DNA of 64,000 bases from Hyphomonadaceae bacterium UBA1849 (GCA_002338565.1 DDIN01000008.1:238894-302893), one strand, 5' to 3'; numbered from the stretch's first letter, positions 25,257 to 34,945 are shown. Notes: generated by a model not told the origin, from the letters alone. Program-made: numbers and translations.

Positions 25257-26444
25257 ATGACAGCAAACTCTCCGGCTTCTGACGCTATGGAGCCAGTCGC
25301 GGAAGTTTTCGCAGACGTCACCGTCAACAATATGATGGCCATCGCCATTCTCGTCGGAGCCGTCGCTGCTGCTATTGTCATTCACACGATCATCTATGCC
25401 CTTCTAACCCGCGCTGTTGGCAAGGATGGCGACAAATTGTTTGCCAGAGCGCTCAGGCGCGCGCGCACAGTGTCACTTCTGGGCATGTGCGTTCTGGCAG
25501 CAGAGTTGGCCCTGCCTATGGTGCAGATGCCAGATAGCTGGCGCGGGCTGATCAATCAGATTGTCACGATCCTGCTGATCGGCATTGCAGGCTGGCTGCT
25601 CAACCGCTTCATCACGGCCTTCACTGAAAACCGCGTGTCTAAATACGACATGGACGCCGAAGACAATCTGGAAGCCCGTAAGGTCTCGACGCGGATGCGC
25701 CTGCTGAGCCGTATGATGACCATGTTGATCTTGCTGGTCACCGTCGCGGCCATGCTGATGACCTTTCCGTCTGTGCGCTCCATCGGTATCTCGCTGTTCG
25801 CCTCTGCTGGTGTCGCCGGCATTGTGATCGGCTTTGCGGCGCGGCCTGTACTGTCTAACCTGATCGCTGGCATTCAGATCGCCCTCACCCAGCCGCTTCG
25901 CATTGGCGACGCCGTCATTATGGAGGGCGAATGGGGCTGGATTGACGAAATCACGTCCACTTATGTCGTGGTGAAAATCTGGGACTGGCGACGCCTCGTC
26001 GTGCCGTTGACGCAGGTTGTCGAAAAGCCATTCCAGAACTGGACCCGTGAAGGCTCGTCCATCATCGGCTCTGTGACCTGGCATCTGGATTACACTGCAC
26101 CGGTGAGCGAGATCCGCGCCAAACTGAAAGAGTTTCTGGAAGAAAGCGAGCTGTGGGACGGCGATGTACAAGTGCTGCAGGTGATCGACACGACGCAGGA
26201 GACCATCACGCTGCGCGGCCTGATGAGCGCGAAGAACTCACCGATCGCATGGGACTTGCGCTGCGAAATCCGCGAAAAGATGGTATCATGGCTACAACAG
26301 GAACACGCCTACGCCCTGCCACGCCGCCGCGGTGAAATTCACATTGAGGACTCAGAGATCGAATTTACGCCGTCACCGGCGCCGCGTGAAAGCGACGATA
26401 CGGGCATGTCGGACAAAATCGATCATCCGGACGAAACACGCTGA
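25257..26444 (+). CDS. MscS-type mechanosensitive ion channel
   Basis: This 395-aa inner-membrane channel has four to five N-terminal membrane segments, then the pore helix and beta domain (GIVIGFAARPVLSNLIAGIQIA, QPLRIGDAVIMEGEWGWIDEI, VVPLTQVVEKPFQNWT), as in the MscS family. These channels release solutes on hypo-osmotic shock. The ATG at 25257 is preceded by AAAGGA; an upstream in-frame TTG at 25206 lacks a ribosome site. The C-terminal 22 bases overlap the end of the convergent deacetylase gene. Confidence 0.9.
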   Translation: MTANSPASDAMEPVAEVFADVTVNNMMAIAILVGAVAAAIVIHTIIYALLTRAVGKDGDKLFARALRRARTVSLLGMCVLAAELALPMVQMPDSWRGLINQIVTILLIGIAGWLLNRFITAFTENRVSKYDMDAEDNLEARKVSTRMRLLSRMMTMLILLVTVAAMLMTFPSVRSIGISLFASAGVAGIVIGFAARPVLSNLIAGIQIALTQPLRIGDAVIMEGEWGWIDEITSTYVVVKIWDWRRLVVPLTQVVEKPFQNWTREGSSIIGSVTWHLDYTAPVSEIRAKLKEFLEESELWDGDVQVLQVIDTTQETITLRGLMSAKNSPIAWDLRCEIREKMVSWLQQEHAYALPRRRGEIHIEDSEIEFTPSPAPRESDDTGMSDKIDHPDETR

Positions 26445-27361
26445 TCAGCTTCAGCTTCCAGTACGCGGGCAGCTTCTTCAAACGCAAACGCATGAAGCCG
26501 CGCCAGATGGCTCACATCATGGCTATATCCGCCGCCCATCACACAGACGAGCGGCAAGCCCCGCTCGCGTACGCGTGAGATAACCAGCCGATCGCGCGCG
26601 CGAATGCCCTCATCAGTGAGCTTCAGCTTGCCCAACCGGTCACCCTCATGCGGGTCGACACCGGCATTGTAAAATACGACGTCCGGAGATGATGCCTCCA
26701 GCACGCGTGCCAGTCCGGCCTCTAACTCACGCAAATAGCCTCCATCACCCAGCCCCTGATCTAGCCCGATATCCAGCGTTGAAGCGACCTTGCGCACTGG
26801 CCAGTTGTCTTCGCAATGAAGCGAGAAGGTGAAGACGCTGTCGTCATTCTGGAAGATGTCTGCCGTGCCATCGCCCTGATGCACATCGCAATCAATCACG
26901 AGCGCTTTGCGGATGCGTTCGGTCTTTTGCAGCGCACGGATCGCAACGCCCACATCATTGAACACACAGAACCCCGCCCCATGCGTATATTTGGCATGGT
27001 GGCTGCCACCTGCCGCGTTGCAGGCAATGCCTTTGGACAGCGCCGCCTCACCGGCAAGATACGTGCCCATACAAGAAAGACGCGAGCGCATAGCGACAGC
27101 CGCCGTCATCTCAAAGCCGATCGTCCTCGCCGTTTTATAGTCCACCGTCTGATGGAAGACCGCATCCACATAGGACGGGTCATGCGCAAGCGCGATCATC
27201 TCAAAGTCTGCGGGCTTTGGCCTACGGATCGGATTAGTTGGCGTGACGAGGCCAATCTCCTTCAGGCGACGCCCTGTCTCGCGATATTTGCGCATGGGGA
27301 ACCGATGCCCGTCCGGCACGGTCTCGGCGTCATATCTGTCATGATAGAAAATCGGCAGCAT
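26423..27361 (-). CDS. Histone deacetylase-like amidohydrolase
   Basis: This zinc-dependent deacetylase-fold enzyme (HDAC/acetoin utilisation/acetylpolyamine amidohydrolase superfamily) has the catalytic His-His GGSHHAKYTHGAGFCVFND, the zinc ligands in DCDVHQGDGT, and YNAGVDPHEGDRLG. It is about 312 aa if ATG 27361 is used. An in-frame TTG at 27397 overlaps the preceding stop (TTGA) and would add 12 residues. The gene follows the glycosyltransferase directly, so it is probably in that operon. Substrate unknown (protein lysine, polyamine or sugar N-acetyl are all possible). Confidence 0.85.
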   Translation of the reverse strand: MLPIFYHDRYDAETVPDGHRFPMRKYRETGRRLKEIGLVTPTNPIRRPKPADFEMIALAHDPSYVDAVFHQTVDYKTARTIGFEMTAAVAMRSRLSCMGTYLAGEAALSKGIACNAAGGSHHAKYTHGAGFCVFNDVGVAIRALQKTERIRKALVIDCDVHQGDGTADIFQNDDSVFTFSLHCEDNWPVRKVASTLDIGLDQGLGDGGYLRELEAGLARVLEASSPDVVFYNAGVDPHEGDRLGKLKLTDEGIRARDRLVISRVRERGLPLVCVMGGGYSHDVSHLARLHAFAFEEAARVLEAEADQRVSSG

Positions 27362-27393
27362 TGAGCTATCAGATAGCGCCAATCGGGGCGGGT

Positions 27394-28911
27394 TCAAACC
27401 TTGGCCGTGCGAAGCTGCTTGCGGGACAGGCTTTTCACGCTGACGCCATGCTGGGTTTTATCCCAATAGAATGGGCGCACGATCAGCTCATAGATCGCTT
27501 TGCCTGCCGCAACCGTCTGAAGTGGCCAGTAGAATGGCGCCGTTATCAGCGCCCGGATAGCGCCAGCCGATGCGAAAGCGCCGGACATGACGACTGACAG
27601 AATATGCACGCTGAAACCTGTCAGACAGAGGATGATCGCTTCTGATGGTGGGGTGAGCCCCGGCAGCACTGCCTGCGCGACAAGCCAGAGCGCGAACGGC
27701 CCGTGAAACACTGATGATAATACAGAGCCGGACAGCAACAGTACGGCAGAGATATAATTCTTCAGCCCCATCACTCTGATCCGCGAGGCTGGTGAGGCCC
27801 GGAAGAAAACACCTGCCGTCTGGATAAAGCCTTTCACCCAACGCGAGCGCTGACCTATCCATTGACGAAGGCCGATCGGCGCTTCTTCAAATGTCGGCGG
27901 AGAGATATGGCCCACGCGATACCCCGCAGCGGCAAAACGCAGGCCGAGGTCCGCATCTTCTGTCACATTATAAGGGTCCCAACCGCCCACCTTCTCAAGC
28001 GCCCCGCGATCAAAATGATTGCTCGTCCCACCCAGCATAACCGGCAGGCGGAGCGCGCTGAGACCCGGTACGATCAGTCCGAAATGGACGCGGTATTCCT
28101 GGGTAAACTGGGCAGCGATCCAGCTCTCCCCACTATTATGCGGAATAAGCGGCGCCTGCACACAGGCGAGCGGCTTACGCCCCGTCTCTTCGCGCGCATA
28201 CTGGAACGCCCTCACCGCCTCTTTCAGCTGGGTTGAGTGCATCGCATCTTCGGCATCATAGACGGCAATCATCTGGCCGGTCGCAAGCTTCAGCCCGAAA
28301 TTGAGGGCACGCGGCTTGGTCTGCACCTCGCCCTCAGGCACGACCAGCACTTTGAAATAAGGCCGCAATTTCAATTGCTCGATTGCCGCCAGCGTTTCAG
28401 TATCGCTCTCTTCCAGAAGGATGAGGATTTCCAGCTGGCGTTTCGGATAATCGAGCCCTTTCAGCGCCGCGATGAGAGGCCCAATGGCTTCAGGCTCACG
28501 GAAGACCGGCACCAGCACGCTATAACGCGGCCAGATGAAGCGGCGCTTTGCACTATCACCGGTGAACGGAGACGCTGTGCGCGCAGCAAAGCCCGCGCAA
28601 AGCAAAACGCATCGGTAGAAGATCAGCAGGCAAAATGCGGAGAAGGCCAGGGCACTGACCACTGAGAACAGCCCCATCGGCGCCAATAAAACGCCAACGC
28701 CCAGAACTGCGGCGACTTGTTTTACCAAAGTCATCTGGGCTGCCGTTACGCCTGTCTTGCAGCTGGCTTCAGGATTGGCTTCGAGAAGATCATTTTCTGC
28801 GCCGAAACGAAGCCATTCCAGATAGGCGGCATCATAAAGGTCGGCTTCATGCGCGGCATCGCCGGTCCGAAGACCGGCGATTAAACCGTCATTACCCCAC
28901 CCGTCAGCCAT
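27394..28911 (-). CDS. Membrane glycosyltransferase, family 2
   Basis: This 505-aa inner-membrane protein is a GT2-fold processive-type transferase with an N-terminal soluble region and two membrane segments (about residues 67-108). The catalytic domain has DAED at 219-222, TED at 317-319 and QRSRW at 354-358. Two or three further membrane helices lie near the C-terminus. This is the layout of cellulose/hyaluronan-synthase-like enzymes that extrude a polysaccharide. Only the deacetylase-like gene follows it, so an extruded polymer that is then deacetylated is conceivable (inference); no PilZ domain is visible. Confidence 0.85.
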   Translation of the reverse strand: MADGWGNDGLIAGLRTGDAAHEADLYDAAYLEWLRFGAENDLLEANPEASCKTGVTAAQMTLVKQVAAVLGVGVLLAPMGLFSVVSALAFSAFCLLIFYRCVLLCAGFAARTASPFTGDSAKRRFIWPRYSVLVPVFREPEAIGPLIAALKGLDYPKRQLEILILLEESDTETLAAIEQLKLRPYFKVLVVPEGEVQTKPRALNFGLKLATGQMIAVYDAEDAMHSTQLKEAVRAFQYAREETGRKPLACVQAPLIPHNSGESWIAAQFTQEYRVHFGLIVPGLSALRLPVMLGGTSNHFDRGALEKVGGWDPYNVTEDADLGLRFAAAGYRVGHISPPTFEEAPIGLRQWIGQRSRWVKGFIQTAGVFFRASPASRIRVMGLKNYISAVLLLSGSVLSSVFHGPFALWLVAQAVLPGLTPPSEAIILCLTGFSVHILSVVMSGAFASAGAIRALITAPFYWPLQTVAAGKAIYELIVRPFYWDKTQHGVSVKSLSRKQLRTAKV

Positions 28912-29084
28912 GTCCCCGACAACCCCTCGTTAAGGAATTGTTAGGATTTAACCAGAGTTACCCACAGCCCGTCCAGCTATTTTTTGAAAAATTCAACCAC
29001 CAGAAATCTCTTTACCGCTGTTTCTTATAAGCTTCCACACTGAAGGCTCTTACTCAAATATGAACAAACGGAGGTTTTCGACAC

Positions 29085-29113
29085 AAAAAAGCCCGCCATG
29101 AAGCGGGCTTTTT
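29085..29113 (-). terminator. Terminator after the caspase gene
   Basis: GCCCGC - CATGAA - GCGGGC is flanked by A-run and T-run. On the minus strand it lies 20 bases past the stop codon of the caspase-like gene. Confidence 0.88.
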
Positions 29114-29132
29114 CTATTTCTGTCGCTATCGC

Positions 29133-31787
29133 TTAGCGAAGTTCAAAGAAGACTTCGTAAGGCGACACACCTGAACGGTCGACGACGAGGTGCTGGTAGG
29201 TCACATCAATGTCGTCCAGAGAGTCGAAGCTTTCCAGCTGACGCTTGCTCTGGTGTTCCAGGAGATAGCTTGTGCGCAGATACTGGCTGAGCTCAATCGC
29301 ATCGAGCTGACTGTCACCATTGATATCCGCTTCACCGGTCTCCAGCGCAGCGCGGAAGAAGTGAGCCAGATAGCCGCCTGCTTCAAACTTGGATGCCACG
29401 AGAGACACAACGTCTTCTTCCGAAGAGAAGAGGCCCATACGACCCGGAGACGAGATCACGTCTTTCGCGAAGCCACCTGAATAGCAGCTGTCTAGAATGA
29501 TCAGCGCGCGCTCGACCGGCATGCTGTCGAGCAGCGCATCGAACTGAGTATCCGTCATCGGATTATCATAGAGCTCGATTGTCTCATCCATGCCATCCAG
29601 ATCAGCTGTTTCGGCAGGACCGCGAATGTCGACGCGGTTACCGTGACCGGAGAAGAAGAAGACGAATGTGTCGTCATCATCCATGCGGGCAGACAGGGTC
29701 TGGAAAGCCTGACGCAGGTTTGCTTCGGTCGCTTCTTCGTCTGTCAGCAAGATCGCATTGCTGGCATTCATGCCTCCAAAGTCGCGAACCGCATCATGAG
29801 CCAGCACAGCGTCCTGAGCCGTGTATGGCAGGTCGTTATAGAAGCTCGGATAGTCAGAGATACCAACAAAGATGCCATAGACTTCGGTGCTGTCACCGCC
29901 ATAACCGCCGCCATTGTTCGGGATGAGCTGGGAGTTACCCGTGCCATCCGTTACGGAGAGGGTGTAAGCGCCGGTTTCACCTTCAGCGTAAGACGTCGCC
30001 GTAATGGTGTAGCGACCGGAAGACGGCGCGCGGAATTCGATGACAGACTGATCGAGCGAGCCGTTGTAGTCGTCGTTTTCAAGCGATACGCCACCCGGGC
30101 CTGTGAGGCGCAGATAGGTGTCGATCGGTCCTGATTCCATGACCACACGAACGTTCTGACCTGCCTGAGCCTGGAAGGAATATGTATCTTCATATTCGCC
30201 ATACTGGCCGCGGCGGTCGCTGGTCGTCAGCTGGCCGTTCACAGATGCGCCAACATACAGTTCGGATGCGTTGTTGGAGTTTGTGACCGGACGCGAAGAC
30301 CCGCCGCCAGCGCTGACATTGAGATTGTACCGACCGGTCTCACCTGCTGCGAAAGATGTCGCGATCACAGAGTACTCACCTGATGTAGGCAGGGAGATAT
30401 CAAGACGGCTGTTTGTGCCCATATTCGGCGCATCATCGTTTGCGTCGAGAATGCCTTCAGGGCCAACCAGACCAACCCAGGTATCAAACTCGGTCGAAGT
30501 CATCTCGATAGAGAGACGCTGACCGGCAGAGCCTGAGAATGGATAGACATCGAAGAATTCGCCGCCTTCCAGCGTTTCGTCGCCGCGTGCGAGCGTGCCT
30601 GTTTCGGACAAGCCTGAGAAGTTGCCAGCATATCCGCCGCCAGAGAAGCTACCAGAGCCGCCGCTCTCCATAGAGAGCGCGTAAGAGCCGGTTTCGCCCG
30701 GCGCAAAGCTGGTCACAATGACCTCATACGCACCGCCCTGAGACGCAACCGTTTCAACGCGAGAACGAGACAAAGAGCCTTCCCAGTCATCATTCTCAAT
30801 CTGCTCGCCATTTGGCGTTACGAGAATAATGTACGGGTCGAACTGGTCAGATGTGAGATCAACAATGATGTTCTCGCCAGCAGACGCATTCAGCGTGTAA
30901 CGGTCGAGAAACTCACCAGACTGAAGCTGTTCGTCACCGGAAGAAAGCGAGCCTGTAGAGCCGGAGCTGTTGCCGCCCCCATAGCCAGGCTGACCGCCGC
31001 CATATCCGCCACCAGAGCCGTTGAAAGACAGCGAGTATGCGCCCGTTTCACCCGGTGCAAAGCTTGTCACCTGCACCATGTAAGTACCGCCATTTGCGGC
31101 CGTCGCATCAATGTGAGACCGCGACAGGCTGCCCTGATAATCATCATTATCAAGCTGCTCGCCATCTGGCGTCTGCACGATCAGATACGGGTCGAAATCG
31201 TTGGACGTCAGGTCGATGGATACCGCCTCGCCCGGGCCGGCTGTGAACTCGTAACGGTCGGAATACTCACCGCTAGTGAGTGTCTGGTCGCCCGGTGCGA
31301 GTGTGCCAGTCGCACCCTGCGCTGCGCCGCCATCATAACCACCGCCATAGCCGCCACCGTAACCGGCGCCTGCGTCGTATTCGAGGGTGTAGCCACCGGT
31401 TTCACCTGGCGCGAAGCTGGTTACCAGCACTTCATATGTGCCGTTGCCTGGGGCGACCGTTTCAACACGAGAATGGGAGAGCGAGCCTTCCCAGTCATCG
31501 TTTTCGATTTGCTCGCCGCTTGGCGTGATCAGAATGAGATACGGGTCGAACTGCGTAGACGTCAGATCAACCGTGATCTGGTCGCCCGCATTCGCCGTGA
31601 ATGTATAGCTGTCCTGATACTCACCGGACTGGAGCTGCTCATCCCCTGCAGCCAGATTGCCCGTGAATGTGTCACCTTTGGCGACCTGCGCAATCGCGAA
31701 ACCGGAGAACCCGATTGCGACAGCAGATGCGACGGCAACAGCGCTGGTTGAGCGCTTCAGCGTAGAAAGTTTTGATCCCTTGAACAT
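29133..31787 (-). CDS. Secreted caspase-like (metacaspase/orthocaspase) protease with five PPC repeats and an EF-hand-like loop
   Basis: The 884-aa protein has a signal peptide (cleavage near GFAIA, residue 33). Five repeats of about 100-115 aa follow (about residues 44-137, 160-256, 278-374, 395-493 and 514-613), each with F/I-D-x-[YW] and a conserved NDD motif. They look like bacterial pre-peptidase C-terminal (PPC) beta domains and are joined by Gly-rich linkers. A caspase fold starts near residue 636 (VYGIFVGISDY) with catalytic His715 in FFSGHGN and Cys768 in LDSCYSGG. After the catalytic domain, residues 821-832 (DINGDSQLDAIE) match an EF-hand/dockerin calcium loop. Known caspase homologues cleave after Arg/Lys and often need calcium, which suits the loop. 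GAGGGGA precedes the ATG. The partner gene upstream is 8 repeats of the same kind without a protease. Confidence 0.9.
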   Translation of the reverse strand: MFKGSKLSTLKRSTSAVAVASAVAIGFSGFAIAQVAKGDTFTGNLAAGDEQLQSGEYQDSYTFTANAGDQITVDLTSTQFDPYLILITPSGEQIENDDWEGSLSHSRVETVAPGNGTYEVLVTSFAPGETGGYTLEYDAGAGYGGGYGGGYDGGAAQGATGTLAPGDQTLTSGEYSDRYEFTAGPGEAVSIDLTSNDFDPYLIVQTPDGEQLDNDDYQGSLSRSHIDATAANGGTYMVQVTSFAPGETGAYSLSFNGSGGGYGGGQPGYGGGNSSGSTGSLSSGDEQLQSGEFLDRYTLNASAGENIIVDLTSDQFDPYIILVTPNGEQIENDDWEGSLSRSRVETVASQGGAYEVIVTSFAPGETGSYALSMESGGSGSFSGGGYAGNFSGLSETGTLARGDETLEGGEFFDVYPFSGSAGQRLSIEMTSTEFDTWVGLVGPEGILDANDDAPNMGTNSRLDISLPTSGEYSVIATSFAAGETGRYNLNVSAGGGSSRPVTNSNNASELYVGASVNGQLTTSDRRGQYGEYEDTYSFQAQAGQNVRVVMESGPIDTYLRLTGPGGVSLENDDYNGSLDQSVIEFRAPSSGRYTITATSYAEGETGAYTLSVTDGTGNSQLIPNNGGGYGGDSTEVYGIFVGISDYPSFYNDLPYTAQDAVLAHDAVRDFGGMNASNAILLTDEEATEANLRQAFQTLSARMDDDDTFVFFFSGHGNRVDIRGPAETADLDGMDETIELYDNPMTDTQFDALLDSMPVERALIILDSCYSGGFAKDVISSPGRMGLFSSEEDVVSLVASKFEAGGYLAHFFRAALETGEADINGDSQLDAIELSQYLRTSYLLEHQSKRQLESFDSLDDIDVTYQHLVVDRSGVSPYEVFFELR

Positions 31788-31991
31788 GACGTCCCCTCGT
31801 ATTGCGTTTACCCCTGATGGTCAGCTGTAAAACGGACTAGTGACCTTCCTTTTCAAGCACTGTGTCGTCCAGCCAAACACCTGCGATCTAGGTATTGACA
31901 GTAGGAATAGTCACATAAACCTAACCTGAACGAAATGTAATTTTCAAAAAAATCTATAGAAACCACCGAAAATTCATGACGCTAACGCCAA

Positions 31992-32027
31992 TAAAAAAGC
32001 CCGCCTGCTATTTACAGACGGGCTTTA
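31992..32027 (-). terminator. Terminator after the repeat-only PPC protein
   Basis: AAAGCCCG pairs with CGGGCTTT around an imperfect extension, with TTTTTTATT on the minus strand. It separates the repeat protein gene from the caspase gene, so the two probably have separate promoters. Confidence 0.75.
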
Positions 32028-32074
32028 TGAAGCAGAGGACTAAGAACTTAGTCCCGTTATGATTTCACGTCAGA

Positions 32075-34897
32075 TCAGCTGCGACGGAACAGGAGGTAAT
32101 CGCCTGTTTCTTCCGGATCATAGCTGGTCACGATGACCATATACTCACCGGCCTGATCAGTTGTCATCGTGATGTGAGAATGATCTAGCGAGCCGTTATA
32201 GTCGTCGTTTTCTGTCCATGTGCCATCCGGAGATACAACGATCAGATACGTGTCGAATCCAGCCGAGAAGAGATCGAATGCGACCTCTTCACCAGCGCCG
32301 GCTTCGAATGAGTACACATCGCGGAACTCACCCGCTTCGTGCAGCGCATCGCCTGCTTCCAGCACGCCATTGATAGAGTCACCGGAACCGATTTCAGCTT
32401 CTGCTTCTAGCTCGCCGCCCATTACCGGGCCTTCTTCCTGGCTGTATTCAACCGTGTACGAACCGGTTTCACCCTCGCCGAAGCTGCGAACCAGAACAGT
32501 ATATGTACCCGGCACGCGGACACGCTGTTCTACATGCGAATGGCCAAGGCCGGTATAGTCGTCATTTTCAAGCGTTTCGCCATCCGGCGCGATCACTGTC
32601 AGATAGGTGTCGAACTCGGCAGAGCGGAGATCAACAACCAGGTCCTGACCAACTTCAGCGTCGATCTCATAGCTGTCCTGATACTGGCCTTCTTCCGCCA
32701 GATCATCGCCTTCAGCCAGCTCGCCAGTGAAGAAGTCGCGCGGATTGTCTTCATCGATCATGAAGGACAGTTCGTAATCACCATACTCACCTGCTGAGTA
32801 AGCTGATGCTGTGATGGTGTACTCACCGCCAGCGAACGCTGTCAGTTCCACGCGGGAATGAGACAGGCTGCCCTCAAAGTCGTCATTGAACGTCTCGGAA
32901 CCATCCGGACCACGAACCATCAGGAAAGTATCAAAATCGATGGAGTTCATGTCGACGGTCAGGAAAGCACCCGCCGGAACATCCAGCGTGTACTCATCCA
33001 TGTAAGAGCCGTCTTCACCGGTCGCGTCCGTAATGGAAAGCTCAGCTTCGAGGGAGCCCTCGTCACCATCAAGTTCCACCGGCGGACCACCGATTGGTTC
33101 ATCGCTTACTGCATAGCTGATTGCGTAGCTTCCAGCTTCGCCAGAGCCGAATGTTGAGGCGGTAACCGTGTAGACACCACTTTCAGGCGCTTCAAATGCG
33201 ACGCGCGAGTCAAAGCTGCCGCCGAAATCATCATTGACGAACTCTTCGCCAGATGGTGTCGCCACCGTCAGATAGCTGTCGAACGCATCAGAGCGCTGGA
33301 ACAGCTGGAAGGTTTCACCTTCGACAAGCTCGATCTCGTAGAGATCATACAGCGTCCCGTCTTCATTGATGCCATCGCCAAGCGTCAGCATGCCTTCAAC
33401 GTCACCACCATCGCGAGAGAGCGTCGTCGCCGGACCGGCTTCGATCTCATCAGACACCTGATAGCTGAACGCATAATCGCCTGCTTCACCAGCGCCATAG
33501 CTGGTGGCAACAATTGTGTAGGTGCCCGCTGTTTCAGCGACAGTCATGATCGCCGCATTCAGTTCGCCGGCAAAATCGTCATTCTCGATGTCGTAACCTT
33601 GCGGTGTGGTGACACGCAGGAATGGATCGAATTGTTCAGAGTTCAGGCGCAGGATCAGCGTTTCGCCTTCAGCCACTTCAAGCTGATACACATCCTGCAG
33701 CGCGCCGGAGAGGTGAACACCATCGCCGAGTTCCAGGCGACCATAGACTTCGCCAGCACCCGGTTCGAGGGTTTCAGGCGAACCTGCAAATGGCTCATCG
33801 CTTGTGCGATAATCCATCGTGTAGGCGCCCAGGCCGTCCATGCCGAATGCACCGACCTCGATCATATAAATGCCTGTCTCTTCTGCCAGCATCATCAGGC
33901 CAGAATTCAGAGAGTCACCGAAGTCATCGTTGAACATCTCTTCGCCGGAAGGAGACGTGATGGTGAGAACCGTATCGAAATCGTCTGAGTCGAGGCGCAC
34001 CATCATGGATGTGCCCTGCTGCAGTGAGATTTCATAAAGATCGACAACGCTGCCATTCGGCATCATGCCGTCATCTTCGGAAAGCTCGCCCTCAACAACA
34101 TCGCTTGTGTAGACCAGAACCTCAGGCACGCCGCCGAAAGGTGTGTCGCTGACCTGATAGTCCAGCGCGTAAGCACCCGTCTCACCTTCGCCAAAGCTGG
34201 TGACGACAAACTCGTATGTTCCGCTCTCTTCTGCCTGCATCATCAGGCCGGAATTCACGCCCATGCCGTAATCGTCATTGACGTATTCCTCGCCGGACGG
34301 CGAGATCAGTGCGATGAGTGTATCGAACTCGTCAGACGAAACGCTGAAGAAGATGTGTTCGCCTTCTTCAATCTCGACTTCATATGTGTCGAAGAAAGAT
34401 CCGTGCTCGTTGAAGCCGTCACCCATAGCGAGTTCGCCAGAGATGGTCTCGCCACCTGCCGCGATCCCCACTGCCGGGCCGCCCTCATTCAATTCTATCG
34501 TGTTGTATTCAAGCGTGTACTCGCCCGCACCGTCCGTATCGTAGGAAGAGACAATGGCGATAAAGGTGCCGGTTTCTTCCGTGTTGAACATGACGCGTGA
34601 GTTGAAGCTCATGCCGTAGTCATCATTCTCCAGCAATTCACCGGATGGCGTGACCAGCGTGAGGTAAGTGTCGAAATCGTCTGATACGAGATCGACATGG
34701 AGCATACCCGCGCTCGTCACCTCGAATTCGAACCGGTCGGAATATCCGCCTGCATCTGTAGTGGCGTCGCCGTCTGCCAGCGTACCTGTTACAGTTTCAG
34801 CGTAAGCGGCGCCTGCCATACCCATAGCCAGAAGCGCTGCAGCAGCTGTCTGGCACGTCAGGCGCGCCGCGAGTGATTTTGAAAGTGATCCGAGCAT
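32075..34897 (-). CDS. Exported protein made of eight PPC-type repeats
   Basis: The 940-aa product has a signal peptide (cleavage after AYA, residue 33) followed by eight tandem repeats of about 110-118 aa spanning the rest. Each has a conserved F-D-[TPS]-x-L core, P-x-G and a [VEFT]NDD[YF] motif. The sequence is highly acidic, which fits repeated calcium-binding beta sandwiches. No catalytic domain, sortase motif or membrane segment is visible. It lies immediately upstream of the caspase-like gene, same strand, and its repeats share the NDD and FDTYL motifs with that protein, so they are evolutionarily and probably functionally linked. Possible roles are a surface scaffold, a substrate, or a regulator of the protease (inference). 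Confidence 0.85.
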   Translation of the reverse strand: MLGSLSKSLAARLTCQTAAAALLAMGMAGAAYAETVTGTLADGDATTDAGGYSDRFEFEVTSAGMLHVDLVSDDFDTYLTLVTPSGELLENDDYGMSFNSRVMFNTEETGTFIAIVSSYDTDGAGEYTLEYNTIELNEGGPAVGIAAGGETISGELAMGDGFNEHGSFFDTYEVEIEEGEHIFFSVSSDEFDTLIALISPSGEEYVNDDYGMGVNSGLMMQAEESGTYEFVVTSFGEGETGAYALDYQVSDTPFGGVPEVLVYTSDVVEGELSEDDGMMPNGSVVDLYEISLQQGTSMMVRLDSDDFDTVLTITSPSGEEMFNDDFGDSLNSGLMMLAEETGIYMIEVGAFGMDGLGAYTMDYRTSDEPFAGSPETLEPGAGEVYGRLELGDGVHLSGALQDVYQLEVAEGETLILRLNSEQFDPFLRVTTPQGYDIENDDFAGELNAAIMTVAETAGTYTIVATSYGAGEAGDYAFSYQVSDEIEAGPATTLSRDGGDVEGMLTLGDGINEDGTLYDLYEIELVEGETFQLFQRSDAFDSYLTVATPSGEEFVNDDFGGSFDSRVAFEAPESGVYTVTASTFGSGEAGSYAISYAVSDEPIGGPPVELDGDEGSLEAELSITDATGEDGSYMDEYTLDVPAGAFLTVDMNSIDFDTFLMVRGPDGSETFNDDFEGSLSHSRVELTAFAGGEYTITASAYSAGEYGDYELSFMIDEDNPRDFFTGELAEGDDLAEEGQYQDSYEIDAEVGQDLVVDLRSAEFDTYLTVIAPDGETLENDDYTGLGHSHVEQRVRVPGTYTVLVRSFGEGETGSYTVEYSQEEGPVMGGELEAEAEIGSGDSINGVLEAGDALHEAGEFRDVYSFEAGAGEEVAFDLFSAGFDTYLIVVSPDGTWTENDDYNGSLDHSHITMTTDQAGEYMVIVTSYDPEETGDYLLFRRS

Positions 34898-34945
34898 GTG
34901 TTCCCCTCGATCTGAGTTCCGTGATCATCGGGGTAAACGACATAA

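Noticed and set aside
31330..31380. Repeated CCGCCA/CCGTA units suggesting a DNA repeat or CRISPR
   Set aside because: They encode the Gly-rich linkers (GYGGG units) between PPC repeats; no regular spacers.
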